A stretch of DNA of 64,000 nt from Diphasiastrum complanatum (lineage: Eukaryota > Streptophyta > Lycopodiopsida > Lycopodiales > Lycopodiaceae). The position numbers were made by a program, and so were the translations under genes. Below the pieces are notes generated by a model. It saw nothing but the letters and a program-made list of their open reading frames with translations. It had not been told where the DNA came from and ran no database searches. The DNA lies in assembly GCA_029204225.1 (NCBI GenBank), contig CM055106.1:7347156-7411155 (forward strand), written 5' to 3'. Of this stretch, positions 33,808-45,127 are shown piece by piece (positions within the stretch are counted from its first letter, which is position 1; each line of letters starts with the position of its first letter).

Positions 33808-34276
33808 GGGCCTCCGGTCGAGACTTAACAGTTTGTGCCAGTTGAGGTCGAATAGGTCGCTCTGGTCAAGTTTTGACAGAAACGTTCCGATTGAGATCTG
33901 ACAGAAACTATCCGGTTGAGATCTGACAGAAACGCTCCGGTCGAGATTTGACAAAAACACGTCAGTTGTGATTTGACTGAACGCTTTGGTTGAGATTTGA
34001 GAGAAGCACTTCGGTTGAGATTTGAGAGAAACGCTCCGGTCGAGATTCGAAAATTGCGTGTCGGTCAAGATTTGACTGAACGCTTCGGTTGAGATTTGAG
34101 AGAAACGCTGTGGTTGAGATTTGACAGGTGCGTGTCGGTCGAGATTTGACTGAACGTTGCGGTTGAGATTTGAGCGAATGCTTTGGTTGAGATTTGAGAG
34201 AAGCACTTTGGTTGAGATTTGAGCGAAGTGCTCCGGTTGAGATATGAGAGAAACACTTCAGTTGAGATTTGAGAAA
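33808..34276 (-). repeat. Minisatellite block 2 of Tat-A
   Basis: About 15 units of 27-31 bp, minus-strand core TCTCAACCGAAGC. The period near 30 keeps long frames open (for example 33745-34206, with ten-residue repeats such as FSQISTEAFS). Confidence 0.88.
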
Positions 34277-34635
34277 ACCTCATTATGAAGGAATGGACCT
34301 GTTTGATGCAAGTGAAGAACTTCAAAAGGAAAATATGATTGTGGCTCAAAGTAGAAGTTCGTATGAAAAAGGTGTATCTCCAGGAATGTTTGTATGCCTG
34401 AGATACCAGTCAGACAGAAATGAGGTGGCTAAAAGTGTCAGAATCAATTCTATGGTGTAGCCTATCATTTGTTGATCTAGAACATCCATGACCCATGAGT
34501 ATGTACATGAAAAATAAAATGCATAAGTAATGGTATGAAGTATAAACAAGGAACGAGGTGAAAAACAGGCATGCAAAACGAGAATTACAAGCAAGAAAAT
34601 AAAATAAATGTAAAATATATACTAGATAAAAAATG

Positions 34636-35997
34636 TTAAATTGGGTCAACAAAGAACAACTCTTCGTAATACCATCATAGACGACCATCGTTTACGACAG
34701 TGTCTAGGAGTATCTCATCAAGTGTTTGCAGCTGGACTGCACCATTAGGAAAGATTTTATTAATAATATACGGCCCCTCACTTCTGAATTTCAATTTGTC
34801 GGGGTGCTTCTTTGATGTATAAAGAAGCACCTGGTCACCTAAGTGTAGATCTTTATTGCGTAGGTGATGGTCATGCCAGGCCTTTTGGCGTCGTTTGTTA
34901 ACTAGTTGTGCGTGGTAAGATATTAGTCTCATCTCGCATAACTGGGCTAACGTAAATAGCCTGGTTTTGACTTGTTGTTTGATTGCAGCTTTTTCACAGA
35001 GATCTGTTAAAAAATCTTACATGACTTGTATTGATGAGACTAAGAATTCTACTGTCATTACCGCCTCTTGACCATATACTAAGTGGAAAGGGGTAACCCA
35101 CCCAGTGGCTTTCTTCAGGGTGGTGCGATAAGCCCAGATACCTGAAAAAAGTTTTGTTTCCCAATCAGAATGATTGGTTTCAACTATCTTGGTCAAAATT
35201 TTACATATTATCTTGTTAGTTGATTCAGCCTGGGTGCCGCGATCACTAACTAGCTCAATGGGACAACCAAAATGTGTAATAATATTTTCGTAAAGAAAAC
35301 GCGCGACTATTTTTGCGTTGGCGTCCTTCGTTGCTCAAGCCTCCACCCACTTAGTGGCGTAATCTGTGGCTATGAGGATGTAACGAGCTTGGGTATGTTT
35401 TGCTGCTGGACTGATTGGTTCAACAAAGTCAATCTCCCACTTATGGAAGGCTTCGCCTTCTATAATGGGAGTCAGTGGCGTGAAGTCTACTTTGGTGTTT
35501 TTCTTGGCTCGTTGATAGACATCACACGCTTTAATGACAACAAACGTGTCCTTAAACAAAGATGGCCACCACAGTCCTGCTCGAAGGATAATCTTCGCTA
35601 TGGCTTCAACAGAAAAGTGGCCACCTCCAATGCCCTTATGAGCTTGAGATATGATAGGTCGTATCTCAGATTCATAAGCACATCGACAAATGATACCGTC
35701 AACGTCCCTTTTGTAAAGTTTTCTCGCAATTAACTGAAAGGGCGCTGCTTTTAGCAAAAAGAAAATTTTTGCCGCCATACTCAGGCCTTCTTTGAGTCTG
35801 CCTGTTGTGAGGCACTGAGTGATCTCCTCAGCCCGTAAGGGTGTAGCATCGATCTGAAAAAGGCATGCATCAGAGAGATCATCGTTGACTGGTGCAGTTG
35901 CTTTTTCAGCACTTGGTAGTCTGGAAAGGTGGTCCGCCATGAAATGTTGGGTCCCTTTCCAAACAACTACGCGAAAATTAAATTCCTCTAAAATCAA
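34636..35997 (-). pseudogene. Tat-A integrase
   Basis: Zinc-binding region ([24 protein letters not shown] where the second Cys pair has lost one Cys), first Asp in WEIDFVEPI, second in LVSDRGT. After SDRGT the sequence passes directly to QAESTNKIICKIL: about 40 residues between the second Asp and the catalytic Glu present in Tat-C are missing. The C-terminal LHLGDQVLLYTSKKHPDKLK and GPYIINKIFPNGAVQL segments end at TAA 34636-34638. A frameshift and stops lie near 35020 and 35335. Confidence 0.82.
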
Positions 35998-36027
35998 CAG
36001 CCATCAAGCTATACATCCCGTTTCACA

Positions 36028-37998
36028 TTATTTATTAATGATATATAGAAGGGCTTGATGGTCTGTGTAGAACGTAAAGGTCTGGCCTAATAAATAATGT
36101 CTTAGTTGTTGCACAACATAGACCATCGCCAATGCTTCTCTCTCGGTGGTTGTATAGTTTACTTCAGCAGGCACCAGTTGTCTACTCAATAAACGTATTG
36201 GGAAGTCTTTGCCATACTCGTCCGGTTGCGCAAGAAGACCTCCAATGGCATACTTACTTGCGTCAATATACACATGGAACTCTTTCGTGAAATCTGGTGA
36301 GCGGAGTATGGGAGCCATGGTGAGGGCAATTTTTAACTGCTCAAAGGCCTTAATTCGTTCTTCGGTCCAGCGAGGATCTACCACAACTAAATAAACGAGG
36401 CGTGCCTTGCCGGCATAGTCGATTATAAAGATGCGATAATAATTTGTATGACCGAGAAAGACATATACTTCCTTCACTGTTGCAGGTAAGGGCATTTCCA
36501 CTATAACCTTGATTTTTGACGGGTCGGTAGAAATACCGTCCTTTGAAATTATATGCCCGAGTACGACCCCATGGGTGACTCATATTTGGCATTTATCAAG
36601 GTTTAGTGAGATTCCAGATCTACGACAACGAATGAAGATTTTCTCCAGGGCATCAAGGTGCGTAGCTGCGGAGAAATGTACACCTAGATCGTCGAGATAA
36701 ATCTCCACGATCTGATGTAACAGATCTTGAAAGACCAGTTGCATGACCCTTTGGAACGTTGAAGGGGCGTTGCATAATCCAAAAGGCATAATGTTATAAG
36801 CATAAACCCCGTTCTATGTTGCAAAGGCCATTTTATGTTTATCTTCAGGGGCTATTTGAACAAGGAAATACCCGCTGAATCCATCCAAGAAGCTGAAAGC
36901 TTCAGCTCCTGCCATTTCCTCTAGGATTTGGGTCGTTAAAGACAAGGGAAAATGGTCTTTCTTCATAACCGCATTAAGGTTTTTGAGATCGACACAGATA
37001 CGAAGCTTGTCGTTTTTCTTGGGTACAACCACAATGGTTGATACCCAATCAGTATGTTGAACTTCATAAATGAAGCCAACATCCAACAATTTCTTAATAT
37101 CTTCGTCGATCCTCTCACGATAGACAGTGTTAGATCGATAGGATTTAGCCCTAATAGACTTAACATTGTCTTCTAAAGGAGTCCTATGGACCACTATTTT
37201 AGGTGGGATTCCTTTCATTTCTATATAATTCCATGCAAATACATCCCTGTATTTGCGTAGTAATGTTTCCAAATCAAAAAGTTGGGTTGATGACAAATGT
37301 GCACCAACATGAACTATTCGATCTATCTCCTCGTCAAGATCTTTAAGGTTTAGTGGAATTGTTTTAGCAAGTCCTTCAAAGGAGTTGGAACTTGGTGTAG
37401 GTTCCCGATGTGGCTGTGGTAATTGGATAACAACGTCATCCAATGTAAAATCTTTAAACTTCTGTGGAATATCAAAAGGTGGGTCGACAAAAGTTTCGGG
37501 AACTTTGGGAATCATCTGAGTTGATTCACTACCGGACGTGGAAGCTTGGTCGGATTGTTTGGTTTCTGTCCCTTTGGACAAGGGCTTGATTGGTTGTTTA
37601 AGCTTCTCACGCATCTGTTTTTGACGCTCGAATAATTTTGTATCAATATCTTTAGTTTTTTGTAACCGAGGTTTTTGTGGTTTTTGAGTGGGCGGTGTTG
37701 GTGCCTCACTTATCAAATCGTCGTCAATTGTATCCCAGACTTCGTCGAGATACACATCCCATGTATATACTTTGGGTTTGGGCTTGTATGTTTGTGTGTT
37801 GGGTACCTTGGATGTCAGTCTCGTATAGTGACCTTTTGGTTGGATTGGGACGCTATCTGATTCGTCATATGTTGTGGATGACCAATCATCATATACCTTG
37901 GCAGGCTTGACATGGCCCGTTGAGTCAACCGTGACTCGTTTATCGTTGTTACCAAAGGTAATTTTGCTATGCTTCCAATCTTGGACAACACCTGCCAT
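36028..37998 (-). pseudogene. Tat-A reverse transcriptase and RNase H
   Basis: After a long linker (37400-37998) the RT runs from GIPPKIVVHRTPLEDNVK through KLLDVGFIYEVQHTDWVS, KNDKLRICVDLKNLN, FSFLDGFSGYFLVQIAPEDK to a TGG-to-TAG stop at about 36816, then MPFGLCNAPSTFQRVMQ and the active site YLDD (36688-36699). RNase H has FHVYIDASKYAIGGLLAQ, TTEREALAMVYVVQQLRHY and FYTDHQALLYIINK, so its acidic residues are present. Only a few lesions interrupt it. Confidence 0.85.
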
Positions 37999-38394
37999 CT
38001 AGAGCCAGGGTGTACCAAGAAGGAGTTTATATGTATTGTTATCTTCTGGTAAATCTAAGATGACACAATCTATCACAAATTTGACACCTGCTATGCGAAC
38101 TTTTATATTTGATAAATGACCAGCAAGGTTAGTAACTCGTTTATCAGCCATGCAAAATTTATATCGTGGTTGACCGAGGGTATGGAAGCCCCATGACTTT
38201 GCCAATGACAAAGCCATTAAATTAACGCTTGATCTGCTATCTAGGATAGCAGATACTACAGGATAGTCTTTATAGGACAAAGGTAGGGTGATGCTAGTCC
38301 TCTTAGTAACACCTATATTCAACAGATTCATAGGAATCTGGGGAATTTTGATGAATTCACATGTGGGACGCCCTACACATGTATTTTTGATCTC
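37999..38394 (-). pseudogene. Tat-A protease
   Basis: Reads CVGRPTCEFIKIPQIPMNLL, SYKDYPVVSAILDSRSSVNL, ending LLLGTPWL. The catalytic triad D-S-G has become D-S-R. A TAG separates it from the RT frame near 37998. Its upstream part is cut by the solo LTR. Confidence 0.8.
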
Positions 38395-38395
38395 C

Positions 38396-38932
38396 TAATC
38401 CCAATAACACCATAAAGATCAGACTAGCATTGGTTGTCAATAGGAAAGCTGATCATACAAGCAATATTATTGTGTTACAAGCAAGATATGTCAACAAAAC
38501 ATAAGACCAAGCATCATAAATGCCTCTACTCGGCTAGAGAGAGAAAATAGCAAGTACAAAACTCGTGGAGAGAGAGAGGGCACAAAGAGCTTGTCTCCAA
38601 ATTTGCATTGCACACAAATTTCATCATTTTCTCAATGAGAGTACATCACATATATATAGATCCATGGACTCTCCTCCTACTTTGAGTTGAATTGGAGTTG
38701 CGGATCCACCTCTCAAGCTATCTAGACTTATCCAAGCCACCTCACTATGTCTAATTGTGCCACATAGTCTTTTCATGCATTAAATGTGGCATGTAAAGTA
38801 CAATTGGCAATTCCTATGGTAGCTCGAGTTTCTATTTCTACCTACGTTGAATATTTTATTCTAAGATGGGTCTTTACTAAGCCAACAGAGCTCAATTCAT
38901 CTTTGGCATTTTTAGGACCCCTACTCACAACA
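38396..38932 (-). repeat. Probable solo LTR inserted between gag and protease of Tat-A
   Basis: The Tat coding sequence stops at both sides of this block and resumes in the proper order. On the minus strand it starts TGTTGTGAGTAGGGG and holds a TATA-like CTATATATATG near 38650 followed by GA-rich sequence, as in an LTR. The other end and the target duplication are not clear. Confidence 0.55.
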
Positions 38933-39610
38933 TTAGATAGATTTTTCAATATTTTGACAAATTTCAGGAATCTCTTCTGTTTCCTGCACTTCATCAAGAA
39001 TAGTAGGCAGCTGAAAACTTCAATGGATATAATGTTGAAGCCCAGTGAAGGACTTTATTGCGGTATGAAACGGCATGGTGAGTTGAGCTTGCAGGAGGTC
39101 AGAAAATAGTTCAAGTCCCTGTAGAGATTGCTCCTTTTTGGGGATATGAGCTGATAACAGACTTTTTGTATGTTCTTCCTCTTGCAAAAACTCATCTCGA
39201 AATTCATTGTATTGCCTTTGTTCCACCGTTGGATCCGGGTAGTCTTTTGGTAATGTGGAAGCGGTGAAGTGCCTTCCCTATGGGTCAGCTAATTTTCCAT
39301 GGTTTTGCTGCTATTCTTGATGTTGGCGTTGTGCTCTAGTGAGAACTCTAACAGGTTCAGATGAGATATGACATGTTGGAAGAATCTTGTTAGGTTGTTT
39401 AGGACAATCCTTGAAACTGTGTTTACAGACACAGTCGGGACATTCCTCATGGTATTGGGTTTTAACTTTACAGTCAACCATGAAATGTCCCGTTTCACCA
39501 CAAATAAAGCAACGGTTGCTCATTGGGCCTGTGGTAATGGCATAACCATCTTGGATGACTAGTTTTGCTGGATTTTCTGGTGGTGTTAAATACTCATCTC
39601 GTTTGCACAA
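38933..39610 (-). pseudogene. Tat-A gag C-terminus with zinc knuckle
   Basis: Minus-strand frame with CFICGETGHFMVDC (CX2CX4HX4C), followed by a further Cys/His cluster (CPDCVCKHSFKDC), then a frame change to YNEFRDEFLQEEEHTKSLLS and LDEVQETEEIPEICQNIEKS. The N-terminal capsid part was not found. Confidence 0.65.
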
Positions 39611-39619
39611 GCATGAGTT

Positions 39620-40830
39620 GTCTGTTTGATAATGTGTTGTATCTTGATGATAGGAGTGATCATAGCAGTTTTTAACAACTTGTAGAGTACCGTAGGATTG
39701 TGTAAATAGGTTGTTGGACTCTTGTTACGGTGGCTACGTTTGTTGGAATGCAGTTGCTACGGGTCCACAGTTGATGCGAGTCCAATGCGACCAGTGGTGG
39801 TTGACACAGCTGAATGTGGTGGAACGATTGAATGCGGTCGTTGACAAGGGAGCCGGGAAGCAGTCGTTTGGTGATTGAAAGGTTGTGTGCTACTATGATA
39901 GTGATGAAGATTGTTCAAGGAAGGCACGAACTATAGCAAGGATGAGGTTATTTGTAGTCTAATGCGGTGGCTGTGGTGCGATGGTGGGTGGGATTAGGAT
40001 GTGAGCAGTTGGCTGGTGAATGTTGTCTATGTGGAGCTTAGGTAAATGTAGATGGTGTAGTGGTGAATGTAGATGTTTGGTTGATGGTGGGTATGTGGCG
40101 TGGTTTGCGAGTCAGGTGGGGTGCAGTTGTTTACGGTGAAGGCGATGGGGATGCAATTTGGAGTGTTTGAAGGGTGACTGTAGGTAGTAAGTGGAATGGT
40201 GGCAGTGGTTTGCAGTCAGTTACAGGCTAGTGGATTTTGGTTACTTGGGAGCTGTTTCAGTGATTGTGGCTAGATAGGAACTATGGGTAGGGGGAAGAGG
40301 CTGCTATGGCTGAACAACAGATGGCTTGCGATTTCCATGGGTCAGGAATGGAGATGAGTAGATTGCGGAGTGTTGTGGTGATTTGCGGTCTGAATGGTTT
40401 GTGAGGGATGACCGACATTTGCGGTGGTTTGCGATTCATACGGTTATGATAGATTATGATGCCTACGGGTTATGATGGATGACAGTCCATACAGTGTGCG
40501 ATGGGTTGCGGTCCTCACGGTTTGTGATGGTTGGCAATTGGTTGCGGTGGAATAGATGTATGCGGATTATTATAGGTGAAGGAATGATGTGAGTGGATTG
40601 TGGTCGCTACGGTTCAAGACGACTGGTGCAATATCTGGAATTCGGTTTCAACGGTTGGAAGAGTGGAGGTGTGTGACTGCGGTTCTGACGAGAGTGGTGG
40701 TGCTGGTGTTGGTGATGACTATGGCTCAAGGCGATCACGTAGTGGTTTGCGATGGCTACGGCTCAAGGCTGATACAGGCCCGTGTCGTTGCTCTCGTTTA
40801 TAGCGGTGCAACTTGTATGTCGTTTGGTTT
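39620..40830 (-). other. Tat-A leader with degenerate G/T-rich repeats
   Basis: Plus-strand composition is unusually rich in G and T, with loosely repeated words such as GGTTGCGGT, CTACGGTT and TTTGCGATGG. No coding region. It lies where the leader or gag N-terminus would be expected. Confidence 0.5.
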
Positions 40831-40860
40831 GACAGAAAGATTGTCGTTGAAAAGGCTGGT

Positions 40861-41672
40861 GGTCGAGCGTGAATCTGGTCTGATTGAGATTGGAAGAAAT
40901 TTGTTCGGTCGAGATTGGACTTAGACCCTCCGGTCGAGAGTTGAACAAAAACTCTTCGGTCGAGATGTGATAAGATCTCGTCGGTTGAGAGTTGAGAAAT
41001 TGCTTTGGTTGAGATTGAGAATCTCTTCGGTTGAGATTTAAGCGTTGGGTTTTGGCTGAGATTGAATAAAGCACTTCGGCTCTGGTTGAGATGTGAATGA
41101 TCGCTTCGGTTGAGATTAGGACTGAAGGCTCTGGTTGAGATTTGACAATGTGTGTCGGTTGAGATTCAATAGAGTGCGTCGGTTGAGATCTGACACTGGC
41201 TGTCGGTTGAGATTGGAAGCGGATCCCGTCGGTTGAGATCTGAGCAACTTTCGTCGGTTGAGATCTAACTGATGGGCGTCAGTCGAGGTTCCAAAAAAAA
41301 GCTTCGGTCGAAATTTCAGCGTTGGGCTCCGGTTGAGATTGAATAGAGCACTTCAGCTCCGGTTTAGATGTGAAGGATCGCTTCGGCTGAGATTAGGACT
41401 GAAGGCTTTAGATGAGATTTGAAGGTTGCCTTCGGCTTCGGTTGAGATGTGAAGGATCGCTTTGGCTGAGAACAGGACTGAAGGCTCCGGTTGAGATTTG
41501 AAGGTTGCCTTTGGTCGAGATGTTAAAGAGGCCTGCGGTCAAAATCTGGACTTATGGCTCCGGTCGAGATTTGAACGATGCCTTCGGTTGAGATGTTGAA
41601 GAGGCCTTCGGTCGAAATCTGGATTTATGGCTCTGATCGAGATTTGTGTTTTGAGCGTCGGTTGAGGTGAAA
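40861..41672 (-). repeat. Minisatellite block 3 of Tat-A, 5' side
   Basis: More than 25 degenerate units with the same core as blocks 1 and 2 (minus strand CTCAACCGA). Its presence 5' of gag as well as 3' of pol is odd for a Tat element. Confidence 0.85.
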
Positions 41673-41929
41673 CTCAGGACATGTCAGGATATTGAAATAG
41701 TGGCTCGGTCGAGAGTTAGTAGGTAGCGGTCCGGTCTGGACATGAGTCGTGGAGCTCGTCTTGGTAAGGGCCGTGAAGTCCGGTTGAGAAATGAGTTGCA
41801 CGTCGGTCGGGACCAAAGTGGTGAGTTTTGCAATGAACGTGTGGGAGGTCGCAGAGCGATTGTTTGCCAGCACAGATTAGAAGATATGGCTTCATTTAAT
41901 ATCTGTGTAGTTGTGGAATGGCACCAAAT

Positions 41930-42400
41930 GTTCACAAATTCACTGAATCTGTAAACACGATTTTGTTGTTTCTTTTATTTCTTCTTTGTTCTTCTGTAGT
42001 TACGGTTCTTCCTCATTAGAACAGTTACCAAACAGAAGCATTACTCAGATTGCAACGTGTATTTCCCAGCCTGTCAGTGGGAGTCACGGATCCGATACTC
42101 AGCTACATGCATAAACCAGCCATGTAACCAGACATAGCTCAAGAAGATCAACGTTCTGAAACAGGGAGCAATCCTACTACTATCTACTAAATCAGAAAGC
42201 GATCAAGAACAAGATTAACTACTAAAACAAGGAACAAGAAACAAGTAACAAGATTCCTAACAACATTTTAACAGTCTAAGAATCAAGAAACACTCATTTC
42301 TTGATGCCTAGATTGCTCAAGAACAATCAAGAACTGGAATGTAAGAAAGTATGCAAATGAGAGATCTAAGATGATTAGAAGTTTCAATTCTAAGTCAACA
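41930..42400 (-). repeat. Tat-A 5' LTR remnant
   Basis: Shares with the Tat-B LTR the block ATTTTAACAGTCTAAGAATC against ATTTTGAAATTCCAAGGACC, followed by CAAGAAACAC and CATTTCTTGAT. On the minus strand it ends TTTGTGAACA, followed by TTGGTGCCATTCCAC, a possible primer binding site. Homology fades near 42400, so the LTR start is missing. Confidence 0.6.
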
Positions 42401-42864
42401 TCATGAAGAAAGTTAATATGCTATTTGTGGGATGGCAATTTCAAGTACTCTATATTCACATTCTACGCATCAAACCTTAACAGAATTAAGGCTATTTTCT
42501 TTCAAAAGAAACTATCTCATGAGTATTTATGATTTTTTCACTCCCATCATAAGAGATCAGCTAAGACTTTGTTTGAAACGGCTCAAGGGCCATCAAATTA
42601 CATTGTAAGCTGGAAAATGAAAGTCTAGACTCTTGCCTCGTTGTTGTAATAGTTTCCCATAGCTGTATAATAAGTTTAGGCATATATGTTGATTTTGAGA
42701 GTTCTGATTATAATCGTAGTCATAAGCTAGATTTAACTCTATAGCTATAAACAGCTTCTAATCACTCTAATATAATCACGAGCATTCCACGCAGATCGCG
42801 TCCTCAGCAGCAGCAAGCCACCTGCAGCAGATGAGTGACCTAGAAGGGAAAGATGGGAGTAGCT

Positions 42865-43164
42865 TCAGTTACATCTATAGGCCTTTGACATTTCGCATAC
42901 ACTGGAGAGCTGCTGAGCAAGAGTGAGATTGAACTCATGTGAAGGAAAGGCAACGGTATTTCCTTGGCAAATGCAATTACTTGCGAGACTCGCCAAAGGA
43001 CCGAAGCAGCTTCCATCGGGCGCGCTTCCAAATCCCGTTCCAGCCCAAGTTATCAGGCACGCAAGAAATTGGTTGATTGCGTCCTCACATGAGTTTTGAG
43101 CAGCTGCAGCAGCAACGATCACTAGAAGCAGGAGGAGGAGCAGGGCATAGTCGGGAGACTTCAT
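42865..43164 (-). CDS. Secreted nsLTP-like protein with seven cysteines
   Basis: ATG at 43164, TGA at 42865-42867, 99 residues. A Leu/Ala signal peptide (about 1-23, ending VIVAAAAAQ) sends it to the cell wall space. Cysteines are at 26, 36, 53, 64, 66, 90 and 98: spacing C-X9-C-X16-C-X10-CXC-X23-C-X7-C, the eight-cysteine lipid-transfer pattern except that the usual CC pair is CF (residue 54). Such proteins bind lipids in a helical pocket held by four disulfides; here one bridge cannot form. The upstream in-frame ATG at 43344 lies before the TATA box, so 43164 is preferred. No introns needed. Could alternatively be a fragment of a longer spliced gene. Confidence 0.72.
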   Translation of the reverse strand: MKSPDYALLLLLLLVIVAAAAAQNSCEDAINQFLACLITWAGTGFGSAPDGSCFGPLASLASNCICQGNTVAFPSHEFNLTLAQQLSSVCEMSKAYRCN

Positions 43165-43255
43165 GGCGTTTCGATCGAGAAGACACGAGAGAGAGCGAGC
43201 GAGCGAGAGCGAGAGCGAGAGCGAGAGAGAGGTGGCTTGAAAGCACGAGGGGAGG

Positions 43256-43264
43256 CTTATATAG
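43256..43264 (-). promoter_or_regulatory. TATA box of the nsLTP-like gene
   Basis: CTATATAAG on the minus strand, about 92 bp before the ATG. The expected start about 30 bp downstream would give a short leader made largely of a CT/CTCG repeat (43185-43231), a common feature of plant 5' UTRs. Confidence 0.65.
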
Positions 43265-43640
43265 AGTACTCCCGGAGAAGAATGAGAAAAAGGTGAAAAG
43301 GGGGAGGGCTCAATAGGGGGTGAAATTGATTGAATGAGGCACATTCTTGGTAGGATGGGGACGAGCTCACGGTTCTTAAGTGAATTTGTACATCTATGTA
43401 CTTTCTCACCAAAGAATGTCTTTTATCTCAATGAAGTTTGTTTATTGGACAGAAATCATTCCTTCTTCAACAAAATCGTGAAAAGATTTAAAATCAGTTC
43501 CTAAAACCTTTTTTGGCTAGCATTTATGTGATGTCAAAGTTGATGACATCTCCACTTAGTACTTTTTGTTCTTTTGGCATTGCCTTTTGCAAAAAGCAAT
43601 ACTATTTGTTAAGTTGCTCAATGAAGTTTTGCAAAACTAA

Positions 43641-43757
43641 AGCATTCTCACATTGCTAAGGGTATGTGCACCCAAAAGACATCCCCACATTGCTAAGGGT
43701 ATATGCACCCAAAAAGCATTCACACATTGCAAAGGGTATGTGCACCAAAAAGTGACG
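43641..43757. repeat. Three tandem units of about 39 bp
   Basis: Units built on CACATTGCTAAGGGTATGTG followed by CACCCAAAAG, starting at about 43650, 43689 and 43727. Confidence 0.88.
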
Positions 43758-44386
43758 TCTTAGTGCTAAGGACTTTATTGCAAGAACTATGTCCTTTAGA
43801 TGCATCTCTATATGTAAGTAGGAAATAGCAAAACATTCACATCCCTCTTTTTTTCTTGCATTATGCAAATCACAAATGGCAAAAAAATTCACATCCTTCT
43901 CTTTTATTGAATGCATCGTAGGCTCTCAACCTATGTGACACACTAACATCCAAATACAAATTATCCTTTTGCATTCACAAAATCATTTCATATATGTTTT
44001 TTTTATTGTGGTTATGTCACTACTCATGCCCACACTTCAAATCATACTTTACTCCGTAAGGTAAAACAGACAAGACAACTAAGATTAAGAAATAAATAAT
44101 TACGTTACATTCATTTTTCAACAATCAATTATTTTAATTTAAAAATTTGGGGCAATGCCTTTGTGCTATATGCACATTGTTCTTGTTTTTAAAATTTATA
44201 GAAGCAATATATGCAAGATTAAATGTTTTAGTATATGCATATACCTAATAGGGATAAAATGTGCAAATAAAATCTCTCTTTGATTTTTCCATAATTGACT
44301 AAAAAGAGTAAGTCATCTAAGGACAACTTAAAGCTACAAATGATTTAGACATATCAATATTCTATAGCTCCAAGAATAGAAATATC

Positions 44387-44417
<31 letters not shown>

Positions 44418-44438
44418 CGCGCGCGTGCGCACACGCAT
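44387..44438 (+). repeat. Alternating (GT)n(GC)n tract
   Basis: About 12 GT and 8 GC units, then mixed GC/AC: a strictly alternating purine-pyrimidine run able to form Z-DNA. Confidence 0.93.
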
Positions 44439-44668
44439 GCTATTCTTGATCACAAAATTTACTTTGTATGAACCAAATATTAGCGCCCAAGAAGAATTTC
44501 TTTTATTGCTTCAAAGGATTATTCTTCTCCCCTTGTGTCATAGTTTTTACAGAAATAAAAAATTATTTGTCGAACCTCCTTTCTCTTGAGCAACTTCGAA
44601 AATAGTGAATTCTTTAATCACTTCTTGCTATATAAAAATATTATGTAATATGTGTGCAAATTTCAACT

Positions 44669-44775
44669 AGTTAAATTGAGTTTATTTGGCAATTTTGAGA
44701 CCAATATGCAATTTCAACTTGAAGATAGACTTTATTATGCTAATAAAGCCTAGAAAGGTTCTACCAATCTTTCTA
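44669..44775 (+). repeat. Diverged direct repeat bracketing the LINE, left copy
   Basis: Pairs with 47984-48091; shared words include TTTGGCAATTT, AATTTCAACTT and AATAAAG. The two copies stand just outside the outer ends of the split LINE. Confidence 0.6.
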
Positions 44776-44819
44776 GAAAGCCTAGATGACAAAAATATCA
44801 TATTTGTGGAAGTTGATCA

Positions 44820-45127
44820 AAGATTCAGAGATATTGCCAAAGCAGGCTAACTCAAGGAGAAGAATGGAGGCAGATGGGGCGGTGAAGCTCAATAATGCAA
44901 GCTAGATCATCAAAAAAAAGCTGCCGGCCAAGAGGGATGTCTCAAAAGATGAAAGGTCGAAAGGAGAGAGAGGAATTGAGCTTATGGAGATGATAGATGA
45001 GTGGCTCCATAGCAATTACAAAAAGGTAGGGAGAAAGAGGGCAGCCTTGTCTAATGCTGCAAGAAATAGAAAAGGAGAAAGAAAAGACTCCCTGAAAAAG
45101 AATGGAAGAGGCAGAAGAGAAGAGGGT
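44820..45127 (-). pseudogene. LINE (L1-type) reverse transcriptase, downstream piece
   Basis: Minus strand reads CSIRQGCPLSPYLFVIAMEP, the plant LINE RT block usually seen as RQGDPLSPYLF, followed by remnants of the active-site region. It continues the piece at 47655-47985, from which it is separated by Tat-B. Confidence 0.75.

Larger units (their letters stand above)
29400..42400 (-). mobile_element. Tat-A: Ty3/gypsy Tat-like element with a third ORF and minisatellites
   Basis: On the minus strand the order is 5' LTR remnant, a leader with minisatellite, gag zinc knuckle, protease, RT, RNase H, integrase, two more minisatellite blocks, ORF3, polypurine tract and 3' LTR remnant. The RT (KIVVHRTPLEDNVKSIRAK, KKLLDVGFIYEV) and integrase ([22 protein letters not shown]) wording is of the Tat kind. 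Tandem repeats in the region 3' of pol are known for Tat elements. A solo LTR of another family sits between gag and protease (38396-38932). Both LTRs are truncated. Confidence 0.8.
43345..44660. other. Intergenic stretch with short repeats
   Basis: AT-rich, no gene recognised. It contains the triplicate at 43641-43757 and the microsatellite at 44387-44438. Confidence 0.4.

Noticed and set aside
42806-42890. A spliced C-terminus for the nsLTP-like gene (possible GTATGC donor and TTCTAG acceptor)
   Set aside because: The implied intron of about 61 bases is too short to be convincing, and the unspliced frame already provides the last two cysteines.
42865-43344. Longer 159-residue version of the nsLTP-like protein
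   Set aside because: The extra 60 residues come from DNA that includes the TATA box and the CT repeat, and would hide the signal peptide.
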